From contig JAQWNI010000050.1 in assembly GCA_029268645.1 (NCBI GenBank), positions 1-34,870 of the forward strand: 34,870 bases of DNA, in the 5' to 3' direction. The position numbers and the translations under genes are program-made. Below the pieces are notes generated by a model. That model was not told where the DNA came from and did no database searches. It saw nothing but the letters and a program-made list of their open reading frames with translations. Below, piece by piece: positions 17,170 through 25,801 of the stretch; the first letter of the stretch is position 1, and each line of letters opens with the position of its first letter. This DNA is from Myxococcota bacterium (GTDB lineage: Bacteria > Myxococcota_A > UBA9160 > UBA4427).

Positions 17170-17868
17170 GTGGAAACTATTCTGTTCAGCCATATCCCCA
17201 AGACTGCGGGAAGCTCTTTGACTCAGGTCATCGAAGCTGAGTACACCCCGGAGGAGCGGACTGCTGTTTATGCCGGAGAGCTTCGTTTGGCGGCCCCAGA
17301 TTCGAATTTCCTGAACAGCTTCCTTCAGAATCCAGTCGCTCCGAAAATTGTCTACGGTCACTTTTCGTATGGGGTGCATGAGTTTCTGGGTCTGCGCCCC
17401 AGATACTTCTCTTTTTTACGAGAACCCGTCGCCCGAATCGAATCGCTCTATGATCAGTTGGGAAAACCCGATTCGCAGTTTTTTAGGGCCATCCGTGATG
17501 GATTGAGCCTTGCTGAACTCATCGAACAGAACCTGACAGAGATGACGAACAATCACATGACGCGCGCCATTTCCGGCATCCCGGCTCAGCCGGGGTCTCT
17601 CGTCACCGACTCGAGGCATCTGGAAGCGGCGATCAAGAACATCGAGAGAGACTATTTTTTTCTCGGGACTGTCGAATCCGCGGCGAAGGATTTTTCCGCT
17701 TTGGCGGACACTCTCGGTTGGAAGACTTCAGAAATGCCCCATCTCAATGCCTCAACCACTGTGCGCCCTCGATGCGATGAAAACACGCGAAGTCTGATCG
17801 TTGAACACAACCAGCTCGACATTGCGCTCTATCAATGGGCTAAGGACAGAACCCAAGGGAAGGTCTAG
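17170..17868 (+). CDS. sulfotransferase-family protein
   Basis: A 232-residue cytoplasmic enzyme that would move a sulfate group from PAPS to a sugar or other hydroxyl. The phosphosulfate-binding loop reads SHIPKTAGSSL (7-17). The 3'-phosphate-binding region reads FLREPVARIESLY (82-94) with Arg84, Arg89 and Ser92. GHFSYG (63-68) is common in the 2-O-sulfotransferase-like group. The open frame starts further upstream at 17002 but that part overlaps the previous gene. GTG 17170 is chosen because GAGGG at 17157-17161 lies 8 bases before it; GTG 17140 (GTGA overlap with the previous stop) would add 10 residues. It is the third gene of the lower-GC group and suggests sulfation of a surface glycan. 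Confidence 0.85.
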   Translation: METILFSHIPKTAGSSLTQVIEAEYTPEERTAVYAGELRLAAPDSNFLNSFLQNPVAPKIVYGHFSYGVHEFLGLRPRYFSFLREPVARIESLYDQLGKPDSQFFRAIRDGLSLAELIEQNLTEMTNNHMTRAISGIPAQPGSLVTDSRHLEAAIKNIERDYFFLGTVESAAKDFSALADTLGWKTSEMPHLNASTTVRPRCDENTRSLIVEHNQLDIALYQWAKDRTQGKV

Positions 17869-17987
17869 GGCGCAGATTCTGTGGCCTGCGGCTTGGAGTC
17901 AGGACGCCCCGCGTGCGTGGAGCCCGGAAATCCGGCCCCTGGGCCGGGAGCACCCGCTCCGACCGCTTCCCTGGGCCCCGCCTCCTC

Positions 17988-18022
17988 GGCAAACGCGGTA
18001 CGCTCTTTCGTCTAAGCGCGTC
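17988..18022 (+). repeat. short bipartite direct repeat, copy 2
   Basis: GGCAAACGCGGTA at 17988-18000 and AGCGCGTC at 18015-18022, matching copy 1 at 13638-13671. It lies in the GC-rich 177-bp gap between the sulfotransferase and PhyH genes, 23 bases before the PhyH start, so it could also be part of that gene's promoter. Confidence 0.4.
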
Positions 18023-18045
18023 GGCTTTTTAAAAGGGGCCCGCCC

Positions 18046-19278
18046 ATGAGCATCGATCAGCGAACGCGAAGATTAAAGGATGTCGCTCCCTTGACGGCGG
18101 AGCAGATGGTCGATGAAGTGCTGCCCACGGCCCTCCGCAGCCATGGCGACTTGGCGACACACGGTGCCGAAGCCCGAAAGCTGCCTCCGCTGGGCCTCGC
18201 CTTGGAGAACGCCGAAATCACCCTGCGCATTCAGGCCGGTCGGCTGGGGGTGGAGTCTGGGCTCGCCCATGCGGGCGTGGTGGCCCGGCTTTCCGAAACG
18301 GCTCTGTCGGACCTCGTTCAGGACTACCAATCGACCATGGGTCTTGCGATGACGGCGCGGGTTCAGCTCGAAAGCGGCCAGATGGACGACTGGCTGGGCT
18401 GGGAACCCGTGCTGCGGGCACTGCTGGACGGCCGCAAGGTGTACGCGCCGGGTGACGTGACCTTCCTTGACCTGGCCGGCGCCCCCCTCGACCTCGACCG
18501 GGTGTTTTCCGTCGACGACGACCGGGAAGAAATCGCGCACTTCTTACACGAAGCGGGGTTCTTGCATCTTCGAGGCCTCTTTACCGAATCTGAAATGGCC
18601 CGGGTGGCCGATGATGTTGACGACTACATCGCCCGGGCCGAACCCGACGACGGCGATTCTTGGTGGGCGGAAAACGATCAAGGCCAGAAACAGGCGGTTC
18701 GAGTGCTGAACTTTTATGAAAAGTCCGAATCGTTACGCGACTTGGTGCAATCCGATCGCTACCAGTGGCTGGGTGATCTCACCGGCGACGGGCATCGGCA
18801 TCGCCGTTCCGCCGAGGGCCTGGTGAAGCCCTTGGGGATCGTTCGCGGCTTATCGGATTTGCCCTGGCATAAAGACTGCGGCCAGGGTCGCCATTCTTAC
18901 CTCTGCAATGCCCTGACCTGCGGCATTTCGGTGACCGGGGCCGACCGCGAAAGCGGCGCCTTGGGGGTGGTGCCGGGTTCACATCGCGCCAATGTGAAAA
19001 TGCCCGGGCGCGACCCCATCATGGACATGGCCCCCCGCATGCTTGAGACCCAAACCGGCGACGTCACGGTGCACTGCAGCGATACGCTTCATCGCGCCCA
19101 TCCCCCCACCGAGCGCCCCCGCAAAGTGGTTTATTCGGGTTTTGGGCTGCCGCTTTTGCCCGGAGACCGCGCCGAAGACGAACCCCGCTACAACCGAGAA
19201 GCCCGAGCCCAGCTGACCAACGTCGAAGACCGCATCGAAGCCGCAGGCCGCACCGCGACGGGTCGCGCGAGGTCCTAA
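18046..19278 (+). CDS. phytanoyl-CoA dioxygenase (PhyH) family protein
   Basis: A 410-residue putative Fe(II)/2-oxoglutarate-dependent oxygenase. The iron triad is visible: His275 and Asp277 in PWHKD, and a distal His (His349 in SDTLHRAH). Arg357 or Arg359 in TERPRK could hold 2-oxoglutarate. GALGVVPGSHRANV (304-317) and QTGDVTVHCSDTLH are typical of the family. The N-terminal 155 residues lie outside the core fold, are Ala/Leu-rich and are not recognised; they make the protein longer than most PhyH proteins. The start at ATG 18046 follows an AAGGGGC stretch. Substrates cannot be inferred from family membership, which includes hydroxylation of acyl-CoAs, quorum molecules and alkaloids. Confidence 0.85.
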   Translation: MSIDQRTRRLKDVAPLTAEQMVDEVLPTALRSHGDLATHGAEARKLPPLGLALENAEITLRIQAGRLGVESGLAHAGVVARLSETALSDLVQDYQSTMGLAMTARVQLESGQMDDWLGWEPVLRALLDGRKVYAPGDVTFLDLAGAPLDLDRVFSVDDDREEIAHFLHEAGFLHLRGLFTESEMARVADDVDDYIARAEPDDGDSWWAENDQGQKQAVRVLNFYEKSESLRDLVQSDRYQWLGDLTGDGHRHRRSAEGLVKPLGIVRGLSDLPWHKDCGQGRHSYLCNALTCGISVTGADRESGALGVVPGSHRANVKMPGRDPIMDMAPRMLETQTGDVTVHCSDTLHRAHPPTERPRKVVYSGFGLPLLPGDRAEDEPRYNREARAQLTNVEDRIEAAGRTATGRARS

Positions 19279-19511
19279 ATCTCGCTCGGCAACATTCCTG
19301 TCGCCGACGATTGAAGCGCTTCGGAATATTCCAAAGTACTTCGCCGCTCAACTTTTTGCACTCGGAATGATGATTTAAATCGTCCCCCCCGGATAGGTGA
19401 ATCATGAAGGGATTCCTTGTCCGGAACCCAGAATTCAGCGACAAGCAGGGCTAAGCTAATTTGCCGCGCCAGTGATTAAACCCTTGTCATCATTATTTGT
19501 GGAGCTAAAAG
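19279..19511. promoter_or_regulatory. intergenic region upstream of the large lipoprotein gene
   Basis: This 233-bp gap is AT-richer than its flanks. It holds two perfect 10-bp palindromes, GGAATATTCC (19323-19332) and GATTTAAATC (19372-19381), that could be operator half-sites but are short enough to occur by chance. GGAG just before 19512 serves as the ribosome binding site. Confidence 0.3.
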
Positions 19512-22037
19512 ATGAAGTCCGCTCGTCAGACGATCCTGTTGTTTTCGATTCTGCTGCTTTCCGGGTGCCTCGCATTGGGGTGCAACAACGACAACACGCC
19601 CGAAGCTCAGGACCTGACGCTTCAAGTGGATGCGCCGGCGGAGGGCTTGCTGGCTGGAGTGGCGGACACCCTCGACCTCGAAATTATCTTGGGCCCGGAC
19701 GTCGCGCTCGAGACCCTCGAAGTCGATCTGGATGGTGTGCCGCTGGCGCCTGAAGCGATCACGATCGAAGCCGCAGGGGAGGGATCACCCGAAGGCACCC
19801 AACGCGCCCGGGCCACATTGCCCGCCCAGGCTGCGGGCAATCATGTCGTCGACGTGCGAGCGGAGTCGGTCTCCGAATCCGAGAGTCAGGCTCTTTCGAC
19901 CAGCGCTGGCTTCGTAACAGTTGATCTTGAACGACCGGATGATTGCGACGTGATCAGTTCCGCCCACTGCTTCCTGCCTTTTCCGTCTTCGCGCTTTATG
20001 GAGGACGTCGGAGCCGAAACCGCCAGCGGTCTTCGCTTGAATTTCCCCGAGTACACGTTGAAAGGCGTCCCCGGCCCCCCGCTTGACCCGACTCCCCTGA
20101 ACCGAATGGATGGATATTCACCGACCGTTCAGATTCTGGCCTTTCTTGAAAATGTCGATCTCGAGCGCTCGAACGCCGCGCGCTTGCTTCCGGCTGGTGC
20201 GCCTCAGTCAACCCCGTATGTCGGTATTCGCACCCACGACGACACATCGGTTCAATCCGATAGTCCCAGTGTCTTGATCGATGCAGACACCGGCCAGCCC
20301 GTGCTGCACTGGGTTGAAGTGGATGGCACGGATTCCGCTCTCGCTGACCTGACTCGGCAGACGCTATTTATGCGGCCTGGAGTGGCCTTGAAACCCGGCG
20401 GTCGATATATCGTGGCGTATCGAAACATGGTCGACACGAATGGAGACCTGATCGAGCCCGATCCGGTCTTCGCGGCGCTTCGGAATGGATCACCCACAAC
20501 CATCGACGGTGTCGAAAGCCGCCGAGCTGATCTTGAGGTGGTCTTTTCGGAGCTTGCGAATGCTGGAATCGAGCGCGAAAGCCTTCAGCTGGCCTTCCAG
20601 TTTCACGTTCGGAGCCAGCAGCAACTTCAAGAGCGCATGCTCGCTATGCGAGACGACGCACTGGGCTGGCTTGCGGGGCTGGATCCCACCGACGTGTCGT
20701 CATTCGAGAACATCGAAGTCGTCGAGGACAACGATTGCACATTGCCCGACCAGGAAATATGGCGCGTCGTGAAGGGCACCTTCGATGGCCCCTATTACCT
20801 CACGGGCGATATCGACAACTTTCTCGAAGTCTCGGTGCTCAATGTCGATGACAACGACCAGCCCGTCCGCAACGGATTCTTTTCGTTTAATTGGGACGTG
20901 GCGGTTCCCTGTGATGTCTTTCTTCAGGAGCAGGTTGGGCACCCCCTGCTGCTGGGTCACGGTTTCCTTGGAGACGGCGCGGGAATGGTTTCGGGCTTCG
21001 CCGCGGGGAGTTTTATTCCCCAGGATTCCGGGGTGAGCTACATCGCCGTCGCGACGGATTGGCGCGGGCTTTCCGGAGTCCGCGGTTCCGCCGATCTCTT
21101 GAATATCGCGTTCAACGTGATCGGCACGCCCGATTCGGGCCACAAGTTCAACACTTTCGAAGCATTACCCCACCGGCTCAAGCAGGGCATGGTCAACACG
21201 TTGGTTCTCTCGAAAATGGCGAAGACGGGTTTCTTTAACCGGCTTCCGGAATTCCAGCGAACCCCCGGCGACGCGGCGACTGGCGTTTTTACAACGCCGG
21301 GCCCGGAGATGTTCTATTTCGGTGTCAGCCTCGGCGGCATCTACGGCACCATGTACGCCGCCCTGAACGACGACACGGTGCGGCACAATGTGGACGTGCC
21401 CGCGATGAATTTCTCGCTCCTCCAGCAGCGGGCTACACCCTTTATCCCATTCCTCGATCTCATCGAAGCCTTGCCGTTTCCAGACCCCATGGAGTTTTCG
21501 GTGTCGCTTGGGATTCAACACGAGCTCTGGGTGAGTGCTGAGCCGGCGGCCTATATTCGACACATCACGGGCACCGTCGATGAGCCGCTTCCGGGTTCCA
21601 TCGAAAAAAACATGCTCGTCACGGTGGCTTGGCTGGACAAACAGGTTTCCAACCAGGCGACAAACATCATGGCTCGATCAATGGGTATCCCGAATCTGGA
21701 AGGGTCCATTCAGGCGCAGCTGGTCGACATCCCCGATGTCAACGCCGATGCGGGTTCTGCGAATCCGGGCCTGAGTTCGGCGATGCATATTTATGATGTC
21801 GGCGACTTCGACATTTTTGATCCGGCCTACGAAGAGTATTTGCCGGCGCTCTCCAATCGGATTGTCGCCGGCAATTGCGACCCGCACGGTGTGCCCCGCC
21901 TGACCATTCCGGCTTCCACAGATCAATTGGGCGAGTTCCTGAAACCCAATGGTTTGATCCGGAATTTCTGCGACGGGGCCTGCGATGCCCAGACATTCGA
22001 GGAGCAGCCCAGTACCCCGTGTAATCCGCTTGAATGA
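19512..22037 (+). CDS. large lipoprotein with alpha/beta-hydrolase-like motif
   Basis: An 841-residue exported lipoprotein. Signal residues 1-18 end in the lipobox LSGC with Cys19; a second Cys24 follows. A short Ig-like or Ala/Glu-rich part (about 30-135) leads into a Cys-containing segment with HCFLPFPSSRF (about 155-165), a layout I have seen in large myxobacterial lipoproteins and in the VolA-type surface lipases of Vibrio (leader, PFP motif, MDGYSP segment, then a hydrolase). The nucleophile elbow GVSLGG has Ser606. The rest of the triad is uncertain. If active, it would hydrolyse lipids or esters at the cell surface; this is inference. GGAG lies 8 bases before the ATG. The last codons overlap the next gene by ATGA. 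Confidence 0.75.
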   Translation: MKSARQTILLFSILLLSGCLALGCNNDNTPEAQDLTLQVDAPAEGLLAGVADTLDLEIILGPDVALETLEVDLDGVPLAPEAITIEAAGEGSPEGTQRARATLPAQAAGNHVVDVRAESVSESESQALSTSAGFVTVDLERPDDCDVISSAHCFLPFPSSRFMEDVGAETASGLRLNFPEYTLKGVPGPPLDPTPLNRMDGYSPTVQILAFLENVDLERSNAARLLPAGAPQSTPYVGIRTHDDTSVQSDSPSVLIDADTGQPVLHWVEVDGTDSALADLTRQTLFMRPGVALKPGGRYIVAYRNMVDTNGDLIEPDPVFAALRNGSPTTIDGVESRRADLEVVFSELANAGIERESLQLAFQFHVRSQQQLQERMLAMRDDALGWLAGLDPTDVSSFENIEVVEDNDCTLPDQEIWRVVKGTFDGPYYLTGDIDNFLEVSVLNVDDNDQPVRNGFFSFNWDVAVPCDVFLQEQVGHPLLLGHGFLGDGAGMVSGFAAGSFIPQDSGVSYIAVATDWRGLSGVRGSADLLNIAFNVIGTPDSGHKFNTFEALPHRLKQGMVNTLVLSKMAKTGFFNRLPEFQRTPGDAATGVFTTPGPEMFYFGVSLGGIYGTMYAALNDDTVRHNVDVPAMNFSLLQQRATPFIPFLDLIEALPFPDPMEFSVSLGIQHELWVSAEPAAYIRHITGTVDEPLPGSIEKNMLVTVAWLDKQVSNQATNIMARSMGIPNLEGSIQAQLVDIPDVNADAGSANPGLSSAMHIYDVGDFDIFDPAYEEYLPALSNRIVAGNCDPHGVPRLTIPASTDQLGEFLKPNGLIRNFCDGACDAQTFEEQPSTPCNPLE

Positions 22038-22489
22038 CGGACGCCCCTCAACCCACAGAAAACGACCCACTCTGGCAGGCCTATCGTAGGGCCATCTTCT
22101 CGGCCGATGCTCCGGGGGGCCGGATGACGATCCGCATTGACCAGAACCACCCGGTCCTCGACGAGGCTGTCGCGCAGGCCGGATGCGATTGCTGGTGTTT
22201 CATCACCGCTTGGAATCCCGCTTCCGAGCCGCTCGACCCCGAAGAGAACGCCACGCGGAATGCCGCCCTGGCCGCCGAACTCAAGCGCGAGGGCAGGGTG
22301 TTTTATCCGGGCCGGGGGCAGGACGCCGAAGGGGCGTGGCCCGCTGAAGAGAGTTTTCTTGTGCTCGGCCTGCAACGCGAGGTGGCTCGCCAAGCCGGGC
22401 AGCGCCACGGCCAGAATGCAGTGGTCTGGGGCGAGGTGGGCGGCCCCGCACAGCTGATCGATTCGAGGGGGCCTCAGCCTCAGCGCTGA
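22034..22489 (+). CDS. DUF3293-family protein
   Basis: A 151-residue soluble protein. The segments CWCFITAWNP, NAALAAELKREGRVFYPGRG, WPAEESFLVLGL and QNAVVWGEV match the DUF3293 family, whose function is not known. It starts inside the stop of the large lipoprotein gene (ATGA), so the two are translationally coupled, yet this protein has no export signal. DUF3293 genes are often found singly, so coupling to an exported hydrolase may be fortuitous or may reflect a newly formed operon. No terminator is evident before the convergent MFS gene, 98 bases downstream. Confidence 0.85.
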   Translation: MTDAPQPTENDPLWQAYRRAIFSADAPGGRMTIRIDQNHPVLDEAVAQAGCDCWCFITAWNPASEPLDPEENATRNAALAAELKREGRVFYPGRGQDAEGAWPAEESFLVLGLQREVARQAGQRHGQNAVVWGEVGGPAQLIDSRGPQPQR

Positions 22490-22587
22490 GACCATCGGTG
22501 CCGAGTCGGCCGGGTGCCGCCAAGGGCGTGGCGCATTCGGCGCGCGCCGTTCTTCACGGCATGCGGCCTGCGCGAAAAATCGCCTCG

Positions 22588-23829
22588 CTACGAGGTTGCG
22601 GTAGCTTGATCAGGCGGCGGTGTTTTGGGATGCGCAAAAAACAGCAGGCTGAGTGCCCCAGTGGCAACGATCGAGGCCATCAGGATAAACGCGGCACTGA
22701 AGCTGCCGTTTAGGTCCGTGAGCAGGCCGACGATCACCGGCATGAGCAGTCCGGCCGCGGAAAAGAAGGTGATCATGATGCCGGTCGCGGCACCGGTGCG
22801 TTCTCGATACAGATCGGAAACGATCGAATAGTAGAGTGCGTTGGGGGCCATCGAACACCCGATGCCGAGGGTGAGCCACACCACCGCCCACCCAGAGCCG
22901 GTCACGAACGCCAACGGGATAAAGCACGCTGCGGCGATCAGCTGAAAGCCGAGAATGAGGTAGACCCGCGAGGTTCTCGAATTGCCCGAACGCCTTTGCA
23001 GGGCATCGGACCACCACCCAACCAATTGCATGAGGATAATCGCGAGTCCCCAGGGCAGGGTGCTGAACCAACCGATGGTGGAGAGTTTCTCATTGAAGGT
23101 TTGCTCAAAGTACCCGGGGATCCACGTCAGCCCGAAGTAAAGGATGACGCCGAATCCGAAAAACGACCAAGAAGTGGCGAGAAGCGTGGGGTCCTTAAGC
23201 AGGGTGAGCCAGCTGCGAGTGGGCGTTCGGCCCTCTTTCTTTTGCTCGCCGGCCGGGTTTCGGTAGAGGAACGCCATCGCCACCGTCACGATGAAACCGC
23301 CCGCGCTGAGCAGCTTGAAGGTGCCCCGCCAGCCGATCGCGTCAATCAGCCATCCGAACAGCGGGCCGCCAATCAAGAAGGCGGCGGGCACCCCAACGAG
23401 ACAGGCGGCCGTGACCTTTGAGGCGTCCTGAGGGGGCACCCAGTCTCGCACCGCTCGATTCATGGCGGGAAAATTCACGCCTTCCCCAAGGCCCAGCATC
23501 ACGCGAAATACCAAAAAGAGCCACCAGTATTCGACAATCCCAAGCATCAACATTGCGACGGTCCAAACCAGCAGCCCAACCAACCACACCACGCGCGCCC
23601 CAAAGTGGTCGAGCAGCAGCCCCGAGATCAGGTTGATCGCGATGGCGCCGGCGGCAAAGAGCGTCATGGCAAGCCCGAAGCCGGTGTTGTCCACCCCAAA
23701 GTCTTTGCGGATGGGTTCAATCGCGAAGGAGATCACCACCCGATCGAGGTAGTTGACCAAACAAAGCAAGCTGACGAGAACGATAATCGTCCACATCATC
23801 CGGCCAGACTTCGGAGTCGCATCACCCAT
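22588..23829 (-). CDS. MFS transporter, anion:cation symporter-like
   Basis: A 413-residue major facilitator with twelve predicted helices. Helix 1 reads LVNYLDRVVISFAIEPI (24-40), matching the NYxDR pattern of the anion:cation symporter family, and the loop between helices 2 and 3 has GLLLDHFGARVVW (70-82), the usual motif A region. GLGEGVNFPAMNRAVRDW (112-129) also fits this family. Members import organic acids such as glucarate, hexuronates or phthalates with protons or sodium. The substrate is not determined here. The gene lies 116 bases upstream of the minus-strand VOC gene's end region and is read in the same direction, but an operon is not established. Confidence 0.9.
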   Translation of the reverse strand: MGDATPKSGRMMWTIIVLVSLLCLVNYLDRVVISFAIEPIRKDFGVDNTGFGLAMTLFAAGAIAINLISGLLLDHFGARVVWLVGLLVWTVAMLMLGIVEYWWLFLVFRVMLGLGEGVNFPAMNRAVRDWVPPQDASKVTAACLVGVPAAFLIGGPLFGWLIDAIGWRGTFKLLSAGGFIVTVAMAFLYRNPAGEQKKEGRTPTRSWLTLLKDPTLLATSWSFFGFGVILYFGLTWIPGYFEQTFNEKLSTIGWFSTLPWGLAIILMQLVGWWSDALQRRSGNSRTSRVYLILGFQLIAAACFIPLAFVTGSGWAVVWLTLGIGCSMAPNALYYSIVSDLYRERTGAATGIMITFFSAAGLLMPVIVGLLTDLNGSFSAAFILMASIVATGALSLLFFAHPKTPPPDQATATS

Positions 23830-23945
23830 ATGAACTCATTTCCTATCGCAGCGGGAGCAAAAGAAGAAGTCGATGATACCGCGCCTTCTCGGCTTTGCAG
23901 AGGCGACCGCTACTCCCTTTCTACAGCGCGGAGGGAAAGGGTCGT

Positions 23946-24452
23946 CTAGCCGACGAGGTCCGACCAGCGATCGAGATCGATTTCGATCAGTTCGATCAGC
24001 GTTCCATCGGGGTCTCGGCAAACCGCGATCTTTGCGGATCCGGCTTCCCCGACCTTTGGCGGAGAAAGAAATTCGACTCCGTCGTGGGTGAGCGCCTCAT
24101 AGTCTTGATCCAGGTTTGGGGAGGCCAGGCAGATTCGCACGATGCCCCGGTCCCGGGTGGTCAAAGGCGAAGAGCCTTTGGTGTGGGAAAGTTCGGTGAG
24201 GTCGAGCATGGGAAAGCCCTTGCCCAACTGCATGATGCAAGCCCGCCCCGCGACAGGCGTTTCCAGGCCAAGCGCTGCCGCGCCCGCTTCGGACAAGGGC
24301 TGCGGTGGCGATTCCTGCTTGAGGCCCAGATAGGGAATGCCGGGCAGCAGGACGGAAAACTCCAACTTCTCGTAAAAGCGAATGGACGCGTCGAGATCGC
24401 TCACGTTGACATTGATGTGACCCCAGCCCAGGCGCATCGCTTCTTCAGCCAT
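23946..24452 (-). CDS. VOC (glyoxalase/dioxygenase fold) family protein
   Basis: A 168-residue protein of the vicinal-oxygen-chelate superfamily. WGHINVNVSDLDASIRFYEKLEF (10-32) gives the first beta-alpha unit with candidate metal ligand His12. IVRICLASPNLDQDYEAL begins the second unit, and CRDPDGTLIELIEID near the end supplies the usual terminal Glu ligand. VOC proteins include glyoxalases, extradiol dioxygenases, epimerases and antibiotic-binding proteins; the specific reaction cannot be assigned. A small lipoprotein gene ends 33 bases upstream on the same strand, so it may be the last gene of a PHYH-lipoprotein-VOC-MFS series. Confidence 0.85.
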   Translation of the reverse strand: MAEEAMRLGWGHINVNVSDLDASIRFYEKLEFSVLLPGIPYLGLKQESPPQPLSEAGAAALGLETPVAGRACIMQLGKGFPMLDLTELSHTKGSSPLTTRDRGIVRICLASPNLDQDYEALTHDGVEFLSPPKVGEAGSAKIAVCRDPDGTLIELIEIDLDRWSDLVG

Positions 24453-24485
24453 TGGAATCTCCCGACGCCTTTTCCTTCAAGGACT

Positions 24486-25040
24486 TCAAGGAAGGGTCGA
24501 GAGCATAGACGATCGAATCGGGGTGGACCGACTGGCCATCCGTTCTTCCGTCGGCTTCTGCCGAACGGGCACGCCGTCTTCGCAGGTCACAGCGGCCACC
24601 GTGCCCGACGCAGCAGAAAGAACGACCTTGGTGCCAGCCGCTTGCAAGCTGTACTGAGCCCCGGGCGTCGACGCGATCGTGAGCTCATTACTGTAATTCT
24701 CGGCAAAGTATTGGTTGAGGAGTGTGCTGCCGCGGTAGGCGATCCGACTGTATCCACTGCCGGGGATTTCGAAGGATTGGTTTGGATACCGGATCTCGAT
24801 GGAGCCCAGATAATCCGAGTTCCACACCGTTGGATTCGAACGCGGGCAGCCTACTTCTGAGTGAAACACGTCGAACCGTATATAGTCGACCGGCTGGACG
24901 GCAACCCGAATCACGGCCGCCGGCGTATTCGATGACGGCATGTGGTACTTCAGGCTAAAACAGCCGAGCGAACTGAGCCCGAAGGCAACGACAATAAACG
25001 TAAAAGAAAGAGGCAGGATTCCGTGAGCTCGCGTGGTCAT
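24486..25040 (-). CDS. small lipoprotein of unknown function
   Basis: A 184-residue exported protein. The ATG at 25040 is favoured over 25100 because AGAGG lies 10 bases upstream and because it puts the signal peptide at the N-terminus: hydrophobic 9-26 followed by Cys27 in SLGC, a near-lipobox. The mature part has a pair of Cys (in VGCPRS and VTCEDG) and beta-rich stretches with many Ser, Tyr and Val. It overlaps the stop of the PHYH-like gene by ATGA, so the two are co-translated. I do not recognise the family. Confidence 0.65.
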   Translation of the reverse strand: MTTRAHGILPLSFTFIVVAFGLSSLGCFSLKYHMPSSNTPAAVIRVAVQPVDYIRFDVFHSEVGCPRSNPTVWNSDYLGSIEIRYPNQSFEIPGSGYSRIAYRGSTLLNQYFAENYSNELTIASTPGAQYSLQAAGTKVVLSAASGTVAAVTCEDGVPVRQKPTEERMASRSTPIRSSMLSTLP

Positions 25041-25801
25041 TTCTTGGGAACCTCTTTGGTCACTGGCTCTCGTTTTCGAGCGCGATCGGGTCGTTCGCAT
25101 TCCTGCGATGCATAGTGGGTCGAGATCGCGCGCCTGAATCCGTCGGATCGATTCCGGCCACTGCCGTGGATCAAGAGCGGGTGGAAGAGCAGGGTGTCGC
25201 CGGGCGCCATTTCGACGTGGACCCGCGCCTCGGGGTCGACGCCTTCGGCCGCGAAGAATCCGAAGTTGACGTGTTCCCAGTCCGGGTCTTGGTGCTCATG
25301 CAGCCCGGTCTGGTGACTCCCCGGGATCACCGATAGGCAGCCGTTCTCCCGGGTCGTGGCATCGATGGCCGTCCAAGCGGCGACGATCTTATCCGCGGGC
25401 CGGTAGGCGAAATAGCGCAGGTCTTGGTGGAGCGGGTGGCGACTGTCGACCCCGGGTGGCTTGTTGAAAACGTTGGACGAGATCGTGAACAAGCTCTCAC
25501 CCACAATCGACTGGACGGCGGCGAGGAGCGCTTCGTCTAGGGTGTAGTTCCAGAGGATCGGATCCTCCTCGAAGCTCAAGATCTTGGTGATCGCATGGAG
25601 CGGGCTCGCTGGAACGACCTCGCCCTTGGCGACGAATACATCCTTCATGATTACGAGTTTCTCGGGGCGCTCGACCCTCCCGAGTACAAGATCTTCGAAT
25701 CGACGAGACCAGCGCGCGATCTTGTCCTCGGAAATCAGCCCTTCGAGCAGGACAAATCCGTCTCGTCGGTATCGGTGGAGCTGTGCCGGTGTGAGACTCA
25801 T
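25037..25801 (-). CDS. phytanoyl-CoA hydroxylase (PHYH)-like dioxygenase
   Basis: A 254-residue Fe(II)/2-oxoglutarate oxygenase. Iron ligands are His125 and Asp127 (HPLHQD) and His212 (HPLLIHGSG), with Arg223 or Arg224 (GFRRAIS) for 2-oxoglutarate. YRPADKIVAAWTAID, ENGCLSVIPGSH and HPLLIHGSG closely resemble the peroxisomal phytanoyl-CoA 2-hydroxylase of animals as I recall it, so alpha-hydroxylation of a 3-methyl-branched acyl-CoA is a reasonable proposal. It would be cytoplasmic. The ATG at 25801 is preferred; the open frame runs further upstream but that part is Arg/Pro-rich low-complexity sequence. The stop overlaps the lipoprotein gene (ATGA). A hotdog thioesterase gene lies about 360 bases upstream on the same strand. 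Confidence 0.9.
   Translation of the reverse strand: MSLTPAQLHRYRRDGFVLLEGLISEDKIARWSRRFEDLVLGRVERPEKLVIMKDVFVAKGEVVPASPLHAITKILSFEEDPILWNYTLDEALLAAVQSIVGESLFTISSNVFNKPPGVDSRHPLHQDLRYFAYRPADKIVAAWTAIDATTRENGCLSVIPGSHQTGLHEHQDPDWEHVNFGFFAAEGVDPEARVHVEMAPGDTLLFHPLLIHGSGRNRSDGFRRAISTHYASQECERPDRARKREPVTKEVPKK

Noticed and set aside
19323-19381. Palindromes GGAATATTCC and GATTTAAATC as operators
   Set aside because: Ten-base palindromes are common by chance and the two differ in sequence; kept only as a remark on the intergenic region.
23895-24860. Plus-strand open frame of 321 codons
   Set aside because: It is antisense to the VOC and small lipoprotein genes, and the product is Arg/Gly-rich without recognisable motifs.
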